A DNA stretch of 64,000 nt from Massilia frigida (GTDB lineage Bacteria > Pseudomonadota > Gammaproteobacteria > Burkholderiales > Burkholderiaceae_D): contig NZ_WHJG01000001.1 in assembly GCF_011682175.1 (NCBI RefSeq), positions 62,001-126,000 of the forward strand, written 5' to 3'. The position numbers and the translations under genes were made by a program. Shown piece by piece: positions 18,802-28,800 of this stretch (positions within the stretch are counted from its first letter, which is position 1; each line of letters starts with the position of its first letter). The notes beneath the pieces are model-generated. The model did no database searches. It was not told the DNA's origin and was given only the letters and a program-made list of their open reading frames with translations.

Positions 18802-18923
18802 GGTCTTTCCGGGTTCGGTGGCGTGTGAATTGGCGCAGGCAGAATAGCACTTCCGCTGGCCGGACGAAAGCGCGCAGGCGCGTATTGACGGCGCGCTGGC
18901 GCGCGCAGCCACAGCGGCGGCTC

Positions 18924-18932
18924 TGCTATGAT
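18924..18932 (+). promoter_or_regulatory. Extended -10 promoter element for GDT1 gene
   Basis: TGCTATGAT matches the extended -10 form TGnTATAAT with one mismatch. It lies 28 nt before the ATG at 18961. No good -35 is visible at the normal spacing, which is compatible with an extended -10 promoter. I do not see a yybP-ykoY manganese riboswitch in the leader. Confidence 0.45.
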
Positions 18933-18960
18933 CCGCGCTTTCCGCATCGGATCGCACAGT

Positions 18961-19539
18961 ATGGACGCCTTTCTCGTCTCAACGGGCATCGTCGCCCTCG
19001 CCGAAATCGGCGACAAGACGCAGTTGCTGGCGTTTCTGCTGGCGGCCAAATTCCGGCGGCCGGTGCCGATCGTGCTGGGGATTTTGGTGGCGACCATCGC
19101 CAACCATGCGTTTGCGGCGGCGGTGGGGGCCTCGATCAGCGCTCTGCTGGGACCGGATGTGATGCGCTGGGTGCTGGGGGTGTCGTTCCTGGCGATGGCC
19201 GCGTGGACCATGGTGCCGGACCAGCTCGATGACGACGACCAGCCGGGCATGGGGCGTTACGGGGTTTTCCTGACCACCCTGATTGCCTTCTTCCTGGCCG
19301 AGATGGGCGACAAGACCCAGATCGCCACGGTGGCGCTGGCGGCGCGTTACGACTCGATGCTGGCGGTGGTGGCCGGCACCACCTTCGGGATGATGCTGGC
19401 GAACGTGCCGGCGGTGTATTTCGGCGAGCGGATTGCCAACAAAGTACCGTTGAAACTGGTGCACGGCATCGCCGCCGCCATTTTTGCCGTGCTCGGCGTC
19501 GCCGCCCTCCTCGGCGCCGGCGCCCGCTTCGGCTTTTAG
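18961..19539 (+). CDS. TMEM165/GDT1 (UPF0016) family cation transporter
   Basis: 192 residues from ATG 18961. The two family signature motifs E-x-G-D-K-T are present: AEIGDKTQLLAF (14-25) and AEMGDKTQIATV (113-124), each at the start of a three-helix repeat. About six transmembrane helices fill the protein. UPF0016/GDT1 members are manganese or calcium exporters of the inner membrane; bacterial homologues such as MneA/MneP-like proteins protect against excess Mn. The substrate here is inferred from the family only. Transcribed alone, divergent from the M1 peptidase gene. Confidence 0.9.
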   Translation: MDAFLVSTGIVALAEIGDKTQLLAFLLAAKFRRPVPIVLGILVATIANHAFAAAVGASISALLGPDVMRWVLGVSFLAMAAWTMVPDQLDDDDQPGMGRYGVFLTTLIAFFLAEMGDKTQIATVALAARYDSMLAVVAGTTFGMMLANVPAVYFGERIANKVPLKLVHGIAAAIFAVLGVAALLGAGARFGF

Positions 19540-19565
19540 TCCTAAGACAGCCCCACAATTCCCAC

Positions 19566-19787
19566 AACCGGGGTCAGAGCTCTAAAGTGAAACATTACAA
19601 AACCGGCGGCCGGGCGCGCCGGCGACAGTCTGCAGTCGTGCAGTTTTGATGACGATTGTTCCAGTGCTGTTATCAAGACGACGTTTTGTTGTAAAAACGG
19701 CGCCCGTCGAACCGGGTTTGCCCCCCCGCTCGCCGGCCGCCGTTTTTACAACAAAAAAAGTTGCGAGTCAGAGCTCTGACCCCGGTT
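19566..19787. mobile_element. MITE-like element with 18-bp terminal inverted repeats
   Basis: A 222-bp non-coding element. The ends are perfect inverted repeats: AACCGGGGTCAGAGCTCT at 19566-19583 and its reverse complement at 19770-19787. Inside is a second perfect 19-bp palindrome, TTTTGTTGTAAAAACGGCG at 19684-19702 with its complement at 19738-19756, around a 35-nt GC-rich loop. No obvious target duplication flanks it (CCCAC left, AGGAA right). Structure suggests a miniature element mobilised in trans, possibly by a REP-associated (IS200-like) transposase; no transposase gene is in the window. Confidence 0.75.
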
Positions 19788-19806
19788 AGGAAATTGTTGC
19801 GTTTAG

Positions 19807-22578
19807 TTATTGGGCCGTGAGGGTCACGTCGTCGATGAGGAAGGCGGTGGGGACCATCGAGCCTTCCACGCCTTCAAAGTAGATCCGCACCGTCTGCCCT
19901 TTGTAGGCCGACAGGTCGAACGTCTTTTGCACGTAGCTGCTACCCTTGTTCAGGTTGGAGTACGTGGCCAAGGTCGCCAGCACCGCATTGCTGCCGCTGC
20001 GTACCTGTACCTTGAGCTTGTCGTAGGCATTCGTGGTCGTCGTTTCGCTCGATACCACTTTCAGCCAGAACGCCAGGTTCGCACTCGTCGCCGTCGATGG
20101 GATCGTCACCTGCTGGTACACGCTGTCGGTATTGGCCGAGCCCGCGCCATTGAGCGCAGCCTTCCAGCTACCGCCATGCGCCGCCTGCCCCGACGAGGTA
20201 ATCACGCCGCTGGTGGCCACCCACGCACTCGCTCCCGACTCGAAGCCACTATTTAATAGCAGTTGCTGCGCCGCGCCGGCATTGCTCACGCTGAAACTGA
20301 GCGGCGCCGAGACCGCGCTGTTGAGCGCCACATCGAAGGCCTTGGCCGTCAACTGGTGGCTGCCGTTGCTCAGGGTCGCCGAGTTCAGGCTGAGCGAATA
20401 CGGTGACGTCGTATCCGTTCCCTTGAGAACGTTGTCGACATAGAACTCGACCCGGTTGATGCCACCATTGTCGCTCGCCGTCGCCGCCAGGCCGATGGTG
20501 CCGCTGCTGCCGCTCGCGCTGGCACTGACCACCGGCGGCGTAGTGTCGCCACCGCTGGCGTTATTCACGCTGAACGTCACCGCGGCCGAGGTACCGGCAT
20601 TGCCGGCGGCATCGTAAGCCTTGGCCACCAGGCTGTGGCTGCCATTGCTCAGGGTGGTCGAGTCGATCGTGGCACTGAACGGCGCCGCGCCGCTGGTCGC
20701 CTTGAGCTGGCTGTCGACGTAGAACTCGACCCGGGTCACGCCCACGTCGTCGCTGGCATTGGCGCTGACGCTGATGATGCCGCTGCCACCGGATTCGCCC
20801 GCCGTCACGCGCGGGGCCGTGGTGTCGCCGCCGCCATCGGTCTGGGTCACCCAGATCGGTGCCGACCACAAGATCTTGCCGTCGTCCTGGGTCAGCTTGG
20901 CATAGTAAAAATGCTCGCCAACGGACGGGGTGACGGTGGTGTTCGCGGTACCGGACAGCTGGCTGACCGTGCCCTTGCGCCCCGGTACGCCTTCGACGAT
21001 GGACACCGTCGATACCGTCTTGCCGCTGGTGCTGGCGAAGTTGGCGATCAGGTTGAGCGGGCCGCTGTTGCTGAAACGCTCGCCCATGACGCGGCCGTTG
21101 GCAGTGAGCACCAGTTGCGAGCTCTTGTCCATCGTGGCGAACACGCGGCGCGCCTTGAGTGCCTCGATGAAACTGGCTTGCGTCAGCGGCGTGCCGTTGG
21201 GAATCAGTACGCCAGTGCGGTTGGTGTAGGAAGCGCCCCAGTTGGCGCAGTGATTATCCTGGTTGGTGGCAAACGCAACGTGAAAGCCTGCTTCGAGTGC
21301 CTTGTTGCAAGCGCCTTCAAAGCTGCTGCGGCCGGTTTCCGTTTCGGTGGTGTTGTTCGAGAACGCCGCAGTGTTGAGCACTTCGCACAGCGCCATGGCC
21401 TGGTCGCCGTCGGCGGTGTAGCCGAGCGGCACGCCACCGACCAGGAATTGCCCGCTCGACGATGGATGGTTGAACTGGCCGACCCAGCCGCGCTGGCGCA
21501 TCAGGGTGTACAGGCCGCTGTAGTCGCCCTTGGGCGTGAGCGTGTCGCCGATCACCTGGCCGCTGCTGTTGAGCTCCCACTCCAGCAGTTCCGGCGTGTT
21601 GAAGATGTTCAAGTGGCCGCCGTTGTTGATGACGCCCCATTCGAGACCGTACACGCCCAGGAAGTCGGGGTTGGCGGCATTGAAGTCGGCAGCCGCAGTC
21701 AGGCCCGACTTGAACAGGGCCTTGGCGGTGGCCGGGCTGGCCGAGGTGTCGGTGCCGTCCGAGCCGTCGTACATGTGGTTGTGCTCGGACGTCATGAGGA
21801 TGTCCAGGCCCTTGTTGCGGGCGTAGGCGTAGGCCTCGGCCGGGCCGTGGGCGGCGCTTTGCGGCGCCTGGGCACCGGAGCAGCTGCCGAGCGTGCCACC
21901 ACCATCGCTGTGGTTGGTCTGGCTGTGCAGATTGGCGAAGTAAATGGTGTACGGCAGCGCGCCCGGCGCCGGCGCGGCCATTTGCACCGAGGACAGCTCG
22001 CCTGACCTTCTGTCGGCCTTGCTGTCGGCGCGGCTCTCAACCCGGCTCTCGGCCTTGTTGGTCTGCAGGGCGCGGAAGGCGGGCATGGCCGGCTTGGCGG
22101 TCTTGCCCAGCGCCAGGTCCCAGCTTTGCTCGACCAGCTCGCCGGCACCGGCCGCCAGCAGGCGGTCGACCGATTCTTCCGACAGATCCGGCTCGCGGCC
22201 GCGCTCGGCGGCATCGTTGGAGACGGCCTGCATGCGCACCTGGTAGACCCCGTCGGCCAAGCCGGCCCGGCCGGCCCAGCGCACCTTGACCTCGACCGGT
22301 TTCTGGAACATGCGCTGCACGCCATGCCAGCGCTGGACCACCTGGCCGGACGGGCTGACCAGCTCCACCTTCCAGCTCACTTCCTGCAAGCGCTCGACGT
22401 GCGGATACTCGAAGGCCAGGGTAAACACGCGCGCCTGGGTCGAGCTGGCATACGGCACATGCAGGGTCGCTTCAAACTCCTGGTGGTCCGCTTCGGATGC
22501 CATGACGGCGTGGCTGGCGGAAAGCGCCAGGGCGATGGCGAGCGGGCGAAACAGCTTGAATGTCGTGAGGTGGCGCAT
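19807..22578 (-). CDS. Secreted CehA/McbA-type PHP-fold metallohydrolase with Ig-like repeats
   Basis: 923 residues from the ATG at 22578; the signal peptide MRHLTTFKLFRPLAIALALS then ASHAVMA decides the start. After an N-terminal beta-rich domain, a PHP-type metal centre is seen from about residue 215 (FANLHSQTNHSDGGG, MTSEHNHMYDG, GGHLNIFNTPELLEW, QFNHPSSSGQFL, ATNQDNHCANWG). Two bacterial Ig-like repeats follow, each with VEFYVD(S/N)xLK and TLSNGSH. A C-terminal jelly-roll-like module (LLLNSGFESGASAWVA) may bind carbohydrate. CehA/McbA relatives hydrolyse esters or carbamates, but for secreted multidomain forms the substrate is unknown. Monocistronic as far as visible. Confidence 0.8.
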   Translation of the reverse strand: MRHLTTFKLFRPLAIALALSASHAVMASEADHQEFEATLHVPYASSTQARVFTLAFEYPHVERLQEVSWKVELVSPSGQVVQRWHGVQRMFQKPVEVKVRWAGRAGLADGVYQVRMQAVSNDAAERGREPDLSEESVDRLLAAGAGELVEQSWDLALGKTAKPAMPAFRALQTNKAESRVESRADSKADRRSGELSSVQMAAPAPGALPYTIYFANLHSQTNHSDGGGTLGSCSGAQAPQSAAHGPAEAYAYARNKGLDILMTSEHNHMYDGSDGTDTSASPATAKALFKSGLTAAADFNAANPDFLGVYGLEWGVINNGGHLNIFNTPELLEWELNSSGQVIGDTLTPKGDYSGLYTLMRQRGWVGQFNHPSSSGQFLVGGVPLGYTADGDQAMALCEVLNTAAFSNNTTETETGRSSFEGACNKALEAGFHVAFATNQDNHCANWGASYTNRTGVLIPNGTPLTQASFIEALKARRVFATMDKSSQLVLTANGRVMGERFSNSGPLNLIANFASTSGKTVSTVSIVEGVPGRKGTVSQLSGTANTTVTPSVGEHFYYAKLTQDDGKILWSAPIWVTQTDGGGDTTAPRVTAGESGGSGIISVSANASDDVGVTRVEFYVDSQLKATSGAAPFSATIDSTTLSNGSHSLVAKAYDAAGNAGTSAAVTFSVNNASGGDTTPPVVSASASGSSGTIGLAATASDNGGINRVEFYVDNVLKGTDTTSPYSLSLNSATLSNGSHQLTAKAFDVALNSAVSAPLSFSVSNAGAAQQLLLNSGFESGASAWVATSGVITSSGQAAHGGSWKAALNGAGSANTDSVYQQVTIPSTATSANLAFWLKVVSSETTTTNAYDKLKVQVRSGSNAVLATLATYSNLNKGSSYVQKTFDLSAYKGQTVRIYFEGVEGSMVPTAFLIDDVTLTAQ

Positions 22579-22850
22579 GGGAATCCCGTTTACGTTGATA
22601 GTTACAGACAAATGAAGTCTCGCAACTATGCATGACGTAAACATGACAGAGTATTTACATTTTGAAATAATTTATTTGCAGAAGTGGTATTTTGTTACGT
22701 GAATCAACACGTATTTTTCCTACAGTCAATACACCGTAAGCGTCCTTAGCAGGGAGAATGGGATTTGTTGCCGTGGAGCAGCGCGGCGCGCCTGTGGAAA
22801 ACTAAATTAAACATTTGTTGTATGAAACACGAAAATGTCTAATTTAGGAC
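22579..22850. promoter_or_regulatory. AT-rich promoter region of PHP hydrolase gene
   Basis: The stretch between the hydrolase start and the terminator of the glucan synthase gene is much richer in A/T than the rest of the window, especially 22620-22730 and 22800-22852. It should contain the promoter for the minus-strand hydrolase gene. An inverted repeat ACGTGaatcaaCACGT lies near 22696-22711. I see no ORF or RNA gene in it. Confidence 0.4.
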
Positions 22851-22885
22851 AAAAATCCCGCGCGGGGCCGGAGCCGCGCGCGGGA
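22851..22885 (-). terminator. Terminator after cyclic glucan synthase
   Basis: Read on the minus strand: a 9-bp perfect GC-rich stem, TCCCGCGCG (22856-22864) pairing with CGCGCGGGA (22877-22885), followed by five T residues (AAAAA at 22851-22855 on the plus strand). It lies 12 nt beyond the synthase stop codon. Confidence 0.85.
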
Positions 22886-22896
22886 ATCGGCGCTGT

Positions 22897-25800
22897 TCAA
22901 GCCGGGGCTGACGACTGGCGGCGCACCCGCAGTTCCACCTTGTGCGGGCGGCCGTCATCGACCATCTGGATCACGTTCATCGGCTGCGGCACGCTATCGA
23001 CCGTCATCGCATCGGCGTCGGCGGCCTGCACCGAAATCGCATACACCGTCTCGCGATAGCGGTACTGCAGCTTGAAGCCCGGCCAGTCGGCCGGCAGGTG
23101 CGGGGTCATGGTCAGCTTGTCGCCGGCCAGGCTCACGCCCAGCAGCGACTCGACGATCAGGCGATACATCCAGCCCGACGAACCGGTGTACCAGCTCCAG
23201 CCGCCCCGGCCGATGTGCGGCGCGACCGCGTACACGTCGGCGGCCACCACATACGGCTCGACCTTGTACAGGGCCGCGCTTTCCGGAGTACTGCCATGCT
23301 GCACCGGATTGATCATGCGCAGCAGCTCCCAGGCGCGCTCGGTATCGCCCATCTTGGCGAACGCCATCGCGGTCCAGATCGCGGCGTGCGTGTACTGCCC
23401 GCCGTTCTCGCGCACCCCCGGCACATAGCCGCGGATGTAGCCCGGATTGAGCACGCCATCGTCGAACGGCGGATCGAGCAGCTGCACCAGGCCATAGTCG
23501 CGCCGCACCAGGCGCTCGTCGACCGCTTTCATGGCCGACGCCGTGCGCTGCGGATTGGCCGCGCCCGAAATCACGCCCCAGCTCTGCGAGATCGAATCGA
23601 TCTGGCATTCGTCGTTGGTGTGCGATCCCAGTGGCGTGCCATCGTCGAAATAGGCGCGGCGGTACCACTGGCCGTCCCAGGCATGCGCTTCCACGTTGGC
23701 CGCCAGCGTGGCCGCCTCGCGCTTGCAGGTTTCCGCAAACGCGGGGTCGCCGTACACCACCGCCACTTCGGCGAAGCGTTGCAGCACTTCGTACAGGAAG
23801 AAGGCCAGCCACACGCTCTCGCCCTTGCCTTCGTTGCCGACCCGGTCCATGCCGTCGTTCCAGTCGCAGGTGCCGATCAGCGGCAAGCCATGTTCGCCGA
23901 AGCGCAGGCCGCGCTTGATGGCGCGCACGCAGTGCTCGTACAGGTCGCCGGTCTGGCTGGAACGCCCGGGCATGTCGTAGTAGGACTCTTCCTCGGGCTT
24001 GAGCATGCGCCCTTCCAGGAACGGTGCCGGCTCGGTCAGCACGCTGCGGTCGCCCGTGCCGATGACGTAGCGGTGCGCCGCCAGCGGCAGCCACAGATAG
24101 TCGTCCGAACAATGGGTGCGCACGCCGCGGTCCGATGGCGGATGCCACCAGTGCTGCACGTCGCCTTCCACGAACTGGTGGGCCGCGCACATCAGCAGGT
24201 GCTCGCGCAGCAGGTGCGGCTCGGTGTGGATCATCGACATGGCATCTTGCAGCTGGTCGCGGAAGCCAAAGGCGCCGCCGGACTGGTAGTAGCCGCTGCG
24301 CGCCCACAGGCGGCAGGCGATGGTCTGGTACATCAGCCAGCCGTTGGCGATCACGTCGAGCGACGGATCGGGGGTTTGCACCTGGATCGCACCGAGCGTG
24401 TGGTCCCAGTGCTTGCGCACCATCGCCAGCGACGCCGCCGCGGCCACGCTGCCGCTGTATTTCTGAACCAGGCCGCTGGCGTCCGCATTGCGGCGGCCAC
24501 CCACGCCCAGCATGAACACCAGTTCACGTTCCTGGCCCGGCTGCAGTTCCACCATCACCTGCAGCGCGGCGCACGGATCGAGCGCGGCGCCGATCTTGCC
24601 GGACAGACGCGCGCGTCCCATCGCCGCCGGACTGGCCAGCGTGCGGTTGCGGCCGATGAATTCATTGCGGTCGGCGGTAAACGTTTTCTGCTGCGCGTCG
24701 ACGTGGAAGAATCCCACGCGGCCGGTGAACTCGGTGTTGTAGGCGTTGCGCGCGAAGATCGCGCCACTCATCGGGTCCTGCTCGGTGGTGACGTGCATGG
24801 CCGACTTGGCGCGCAGGTCGCCCAGCACCCACTCCACGTAGCCGGTGGCCGACAGGCGGCGCGGCACGGTGCTGTCGTTGCGGATCTTGATGACCGAGTA
24901 CTTGATCGAGGCATCTAACGCCACGAAAGTGGACAGTTCGGTGTGAATGCCCTCTTCGCTGTGCTCGAACACGCTGTAGCCGAAGCCGTGGCGCGTGATG
25001 TACTCACCGGCCGCGCGCACCGGCAGCGCGGTCGGCGACCAGAAGCGGCCGGTCTGCTCGTCGCGGATGTAGAACGACTCGCCGCTGCTGTCCGACACCG
25101 GGTCGTTGGCCCATGGCGTGAGCCGGAACTCGTGCGCGTTTTCGCTCCAGGTGTAAGCCTGGCCGCTCTCCGACACCACGCTGCCGAAGTTCGGGTTGGC
25201 CAGCACGTTGGACCACGGCGCCGGCGTGCGGTTCTGGCCATCGGTGCGGATAACGTATTCGGTGCCGTCCGCGCTGAAGCCTCCCAGCCCGTTGTGCAGG
25301 ATCAGGTCGCGCGCTTCAACAGGAATTCCGGCGCCTGGCTGATATTCCTCGGCGCGCGCTTCGACCACCAGCGGCGGCAGTTTCGGCGCCACCGGAACGG
25401 CGCGCTTGACCTGGTCGGCCAGGGTGCCGCGGCTGTCGGAAATGATGGCGCGCGCCACCGATTGCATCAGCACCCGGTCTTCCTGCGCGATCTGGTCGAG
25501 CAGGCGCACGAAGATGCCGCCCGGACGGTCGATCGCTTGCGCGTCGATGCCGGAGGCGATCAGGCCCATGATCTGGTCGTGCAGCAGCTGGCGGTAACCC
25601 GACTGGTCTTCGTACCAGATGACCAGGTCGACCACCAGGCCCTTGAGGCGCCAGTAGGCGTGCGCCTGCACCATCTGGCGCGCCAGGTCGATGTTGGCCG
25701 GGTCCTTGATCTGCATCAGCACGATCGGCAGGTCGCCCGAAATCGCATACGCCCACAGCCCGGACTGGCCGCGCTGGTTGCGAATCAAGATGCCGGCGTC

Positions 25801-28800
25801 GGCCCGCAGCGAGGCATTCGGGTAGATCACGGTGCTGGCCAGGCGGCTGTAGAGCTGCGCGTCCGATTCGGTGGCGTTCAGCTGGCGCAGCACGACCTGG
25901 CTGTGGGTCCATGCCAGTTCGAATACACGGTCGGCCAGGTGGCGGTCCTGGTATTTGTCGATCAGGTGCACGGCCTGCTCGCGCGTGTCGGTCATGCCGG
26001 TGACGACATCGAGCACCACCACCTGGTCTGGTTCGAGGGTGACCTTGTAGCGGATTGCGACCACCGGATCGAGCACCGAGCCTTCGCTGCCGCCCAGCGG
26101 CTGCGGTTCGAGCATGGCGCGCGGGGCGACCGTGCTGTTGGCGCGGCCGAGGAATTCGCTGCGGCTCGTTTCGTACGAGACGTCCACCAGCAAGCCGTCG
26201 TGCACCGTCATCAGGTTCAGCATCCATGGCATCTGCTCGTCCTTGGCGCGCGGACGGCGCGTGCACAGGATGGCATTTTCGTTGCGCAGGATTTCGGTCT
26301 GCACGAACAGTTTGCTGAACGCCGGGTGCGCATTGTCGGCAGCGGCCGGCGCCATCACCACTTCGGCGTAGCTGGTGAACTCGATGGTGCGCTTGACGTT
26401 CGATTTGTTGGTGATGCGGGTGCGCCGCAGTTCGATGTCGTCTTCCGGCGACACCACGATTTCGGTGTACAGGTCCAGGCCCCGGTCGTGGCGGCGGAAT
26501 TCGGCGCGCCCTTCCGAGAAGATGACTTCATACGACTTCGGTTCGACCAGCGTTGGCTGGAAGGCGGTCGACCAGAAATGGCCGCTGTCGACGTCGCGCA
26601 CGTAGCAGAAGTTACCCCAGTTGTCGGAGGTGCCATCTTCGCGCCAGCGTGTCACGGCCAGGTCTTTCCAGCGGCTGTAGCTGCCGCCGGCGCTGGTGAC
26701 CATCACGTGGTAGCGTCCATTCGAGAGCAACTGCACTTCCGGCTGCACCGTGGTGGTCTGGGTGATGATGCGGGTGGCGGCGGTCGACACTTCCTGCGCC
26801 GGGGCGCGCATGACCGCCAGTTCGGCGGTGTTGGAGTAAAACGCGCCGGCGCGCGGCACGCGTTCCTGGAGCACCAGCAAGGTGGCCTGGAACAGCGGGT
26901 CGGACTCGAAGCGGCGCTGCATCGGACGGTCGTGCAGCAGGTAGCTCAAGGCCAGGAAGCCCATGCCCTGGTGGTGCGCCATGAAGGAGCGGATCACGGC
27001 AAAGGTCTGGCCGCGCGGCAGGCGCGCAGCGGTGTAGTCGATCGCTTCGTAGAAGCCATGCTTGCCCATGAAGCCCAGGTCGGCCATGCGCTGCAGGTTT
27101 TCCACGGCGGCGTCCGGGCTTACCATCAAACCCATCATGGTGGCGTACGGAGCGATCACCAGGTCGTCGGCCAGGCCGCGTTTCAGGCCCGTGCCCGGCA
27201 CGCCGAAGGCGCGGTACTGGTAATTGAGGCTGGCGTCGACGGTGTTGTAGCCGGATTCGGAAATCCCCCACGGCACGTCGCGCTGCTTGCCGTACTCGAT
27301 CTGCGCGTTGACGACCGAGTGATAGGTCTGGTCGAGCAGCGTGTTCTGGTAGGTCGGCATGACCAGCAGCGGCATCAGGTACTCGAACATCGAGCCGCTC
27401 CACGACAGCAGCAGCTGCTCGTTGCCGATGATGCACAGCTGGCGTCCCAGCGCGAACCAGTGCTCTTGCGGGAACTGGCCCTGCGCGATGCCGACGAAGC
27501 TGCACAGGCGCACTTCCGACGCCAGCAAGTCGTAGCAGGCCGCGTCCAGGCGGCGGTCGGACACGTTGTAGCCGATCGCCAGCAGGTTGGTGGTGGTGTT
27601 GTACATGAAGCGGAAGTCCATGTTCGCGAACTCGCGCGCCTCGGCCGCCATGCGGTTGATGTCTTCGATGCGCTGGGCGGCGCGGGTGCTGCCCTGGGCC
27701 ACCAGGTCGGTCAGGGTTTGCTGGCGTTCGCGCTCGCTCGGGGCGAGGTCGGTGCTGGCACTGCCGGTGAGGGCGAAGTTGGCCAGTTCGCGCAGGGTCG
27801 GAATGCGCGTCAGGCTGGTGTCGACCACGTACTCCTGGGCCGCGCGCATCCACGGCGCCAGTTGCAGCAGTTCGTCGCGCGCGCCGTGGCACTGCTCGGC
27901 GAGCTTGTCGGCCCAGCCTTGCAGGTTCGGTTCGCCCACCGGATGCATGGCGGCCAGGATCGCGTCGGCGCAGCCGGCCAGGCGCGCCAGTTCGGCGGCC
28001 ATGCCGGGCAGGCTTTCGGTTTCGCGCACACGGTCGGTCGACAGGTGGCTGCGCATGGTGTCGATGGCGGCCTTGACGGCCGCTCCGGCATCGACGGCGT
28101 GTTCCTGCACCACGTTCAGGGTGATGGCAATGCCGGCCAGGGTCTGCTTGCCGACGATGGGCTGGTCGGCCAGCTGGGTCAGGCCCGGCGCCAGCGTGAG
28201 CAGGTGGCCGGCCAGGTTGCCGCTGTCGACCGCCGAAATATACATCGGGTGCAGCGGATTCAAGGTCAGCGTGTCGTACCAGTTATAGAAGTGGCCCTGG
28301 TGGCGCTCCATGCGCGCCATGGTGTTGAGCGTGTCGCGGGTGCGCTTGAGCAGGCGACCGGTGGTGATGAAGCCGAAGTCCCACGCCGTCAGGTTGGCCA
28401 GCAGCGCCATGCCGATATTGGTCGGCGAGGTGCGGTGCGCGACCACCTTGACCGGGTGCTCCTGCATGTTGTCGGGCGCGAGCCAGTTGTCTTCCGCCGT
28501 GACGTAGGTCTCGAAGAAGCTCCAGGTCTTGCGGGCCAGCGATTCGAGGAACATGGTCTGCGGCGACGATAGCTCGGTCGCGGCGCGGGCCTGCGGAAGG
28601 CTGATCCACCATGCGACCACCGGTGCGAAGAACCACAGCAGCAGCACGGGCGCGGCGATCGGCAGCGCTGCGCGCTGGAAGTAGCCGAGCAGGGCGGCGG
28701 TGGCCACGGCCAGCAGCGGCGAGATCCACATGCTCTTCCAGTTGCTCTCCATGTCGGTGCTGGAGCGGTTCAGGCTCGAGGGACGCCATTCCAGCAGGCG

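Noticed and set aside
15478-18828. Very long plus-strand open frame antisense to the serine hydrolase and M1 peptidase
   Set aside because: Its translation is rich in R, A, G, H and Q with no domain, which is typical of the antisense frame of GC-rich genes; the minus-strand frames have catalytic motifs and signal peptides.
18802-18960. Possible manganese riboswitch before the GDT1 gene
   Set aside because: I could not find the conserved yybP-ykoY loops; only an extended -10 element is visible.
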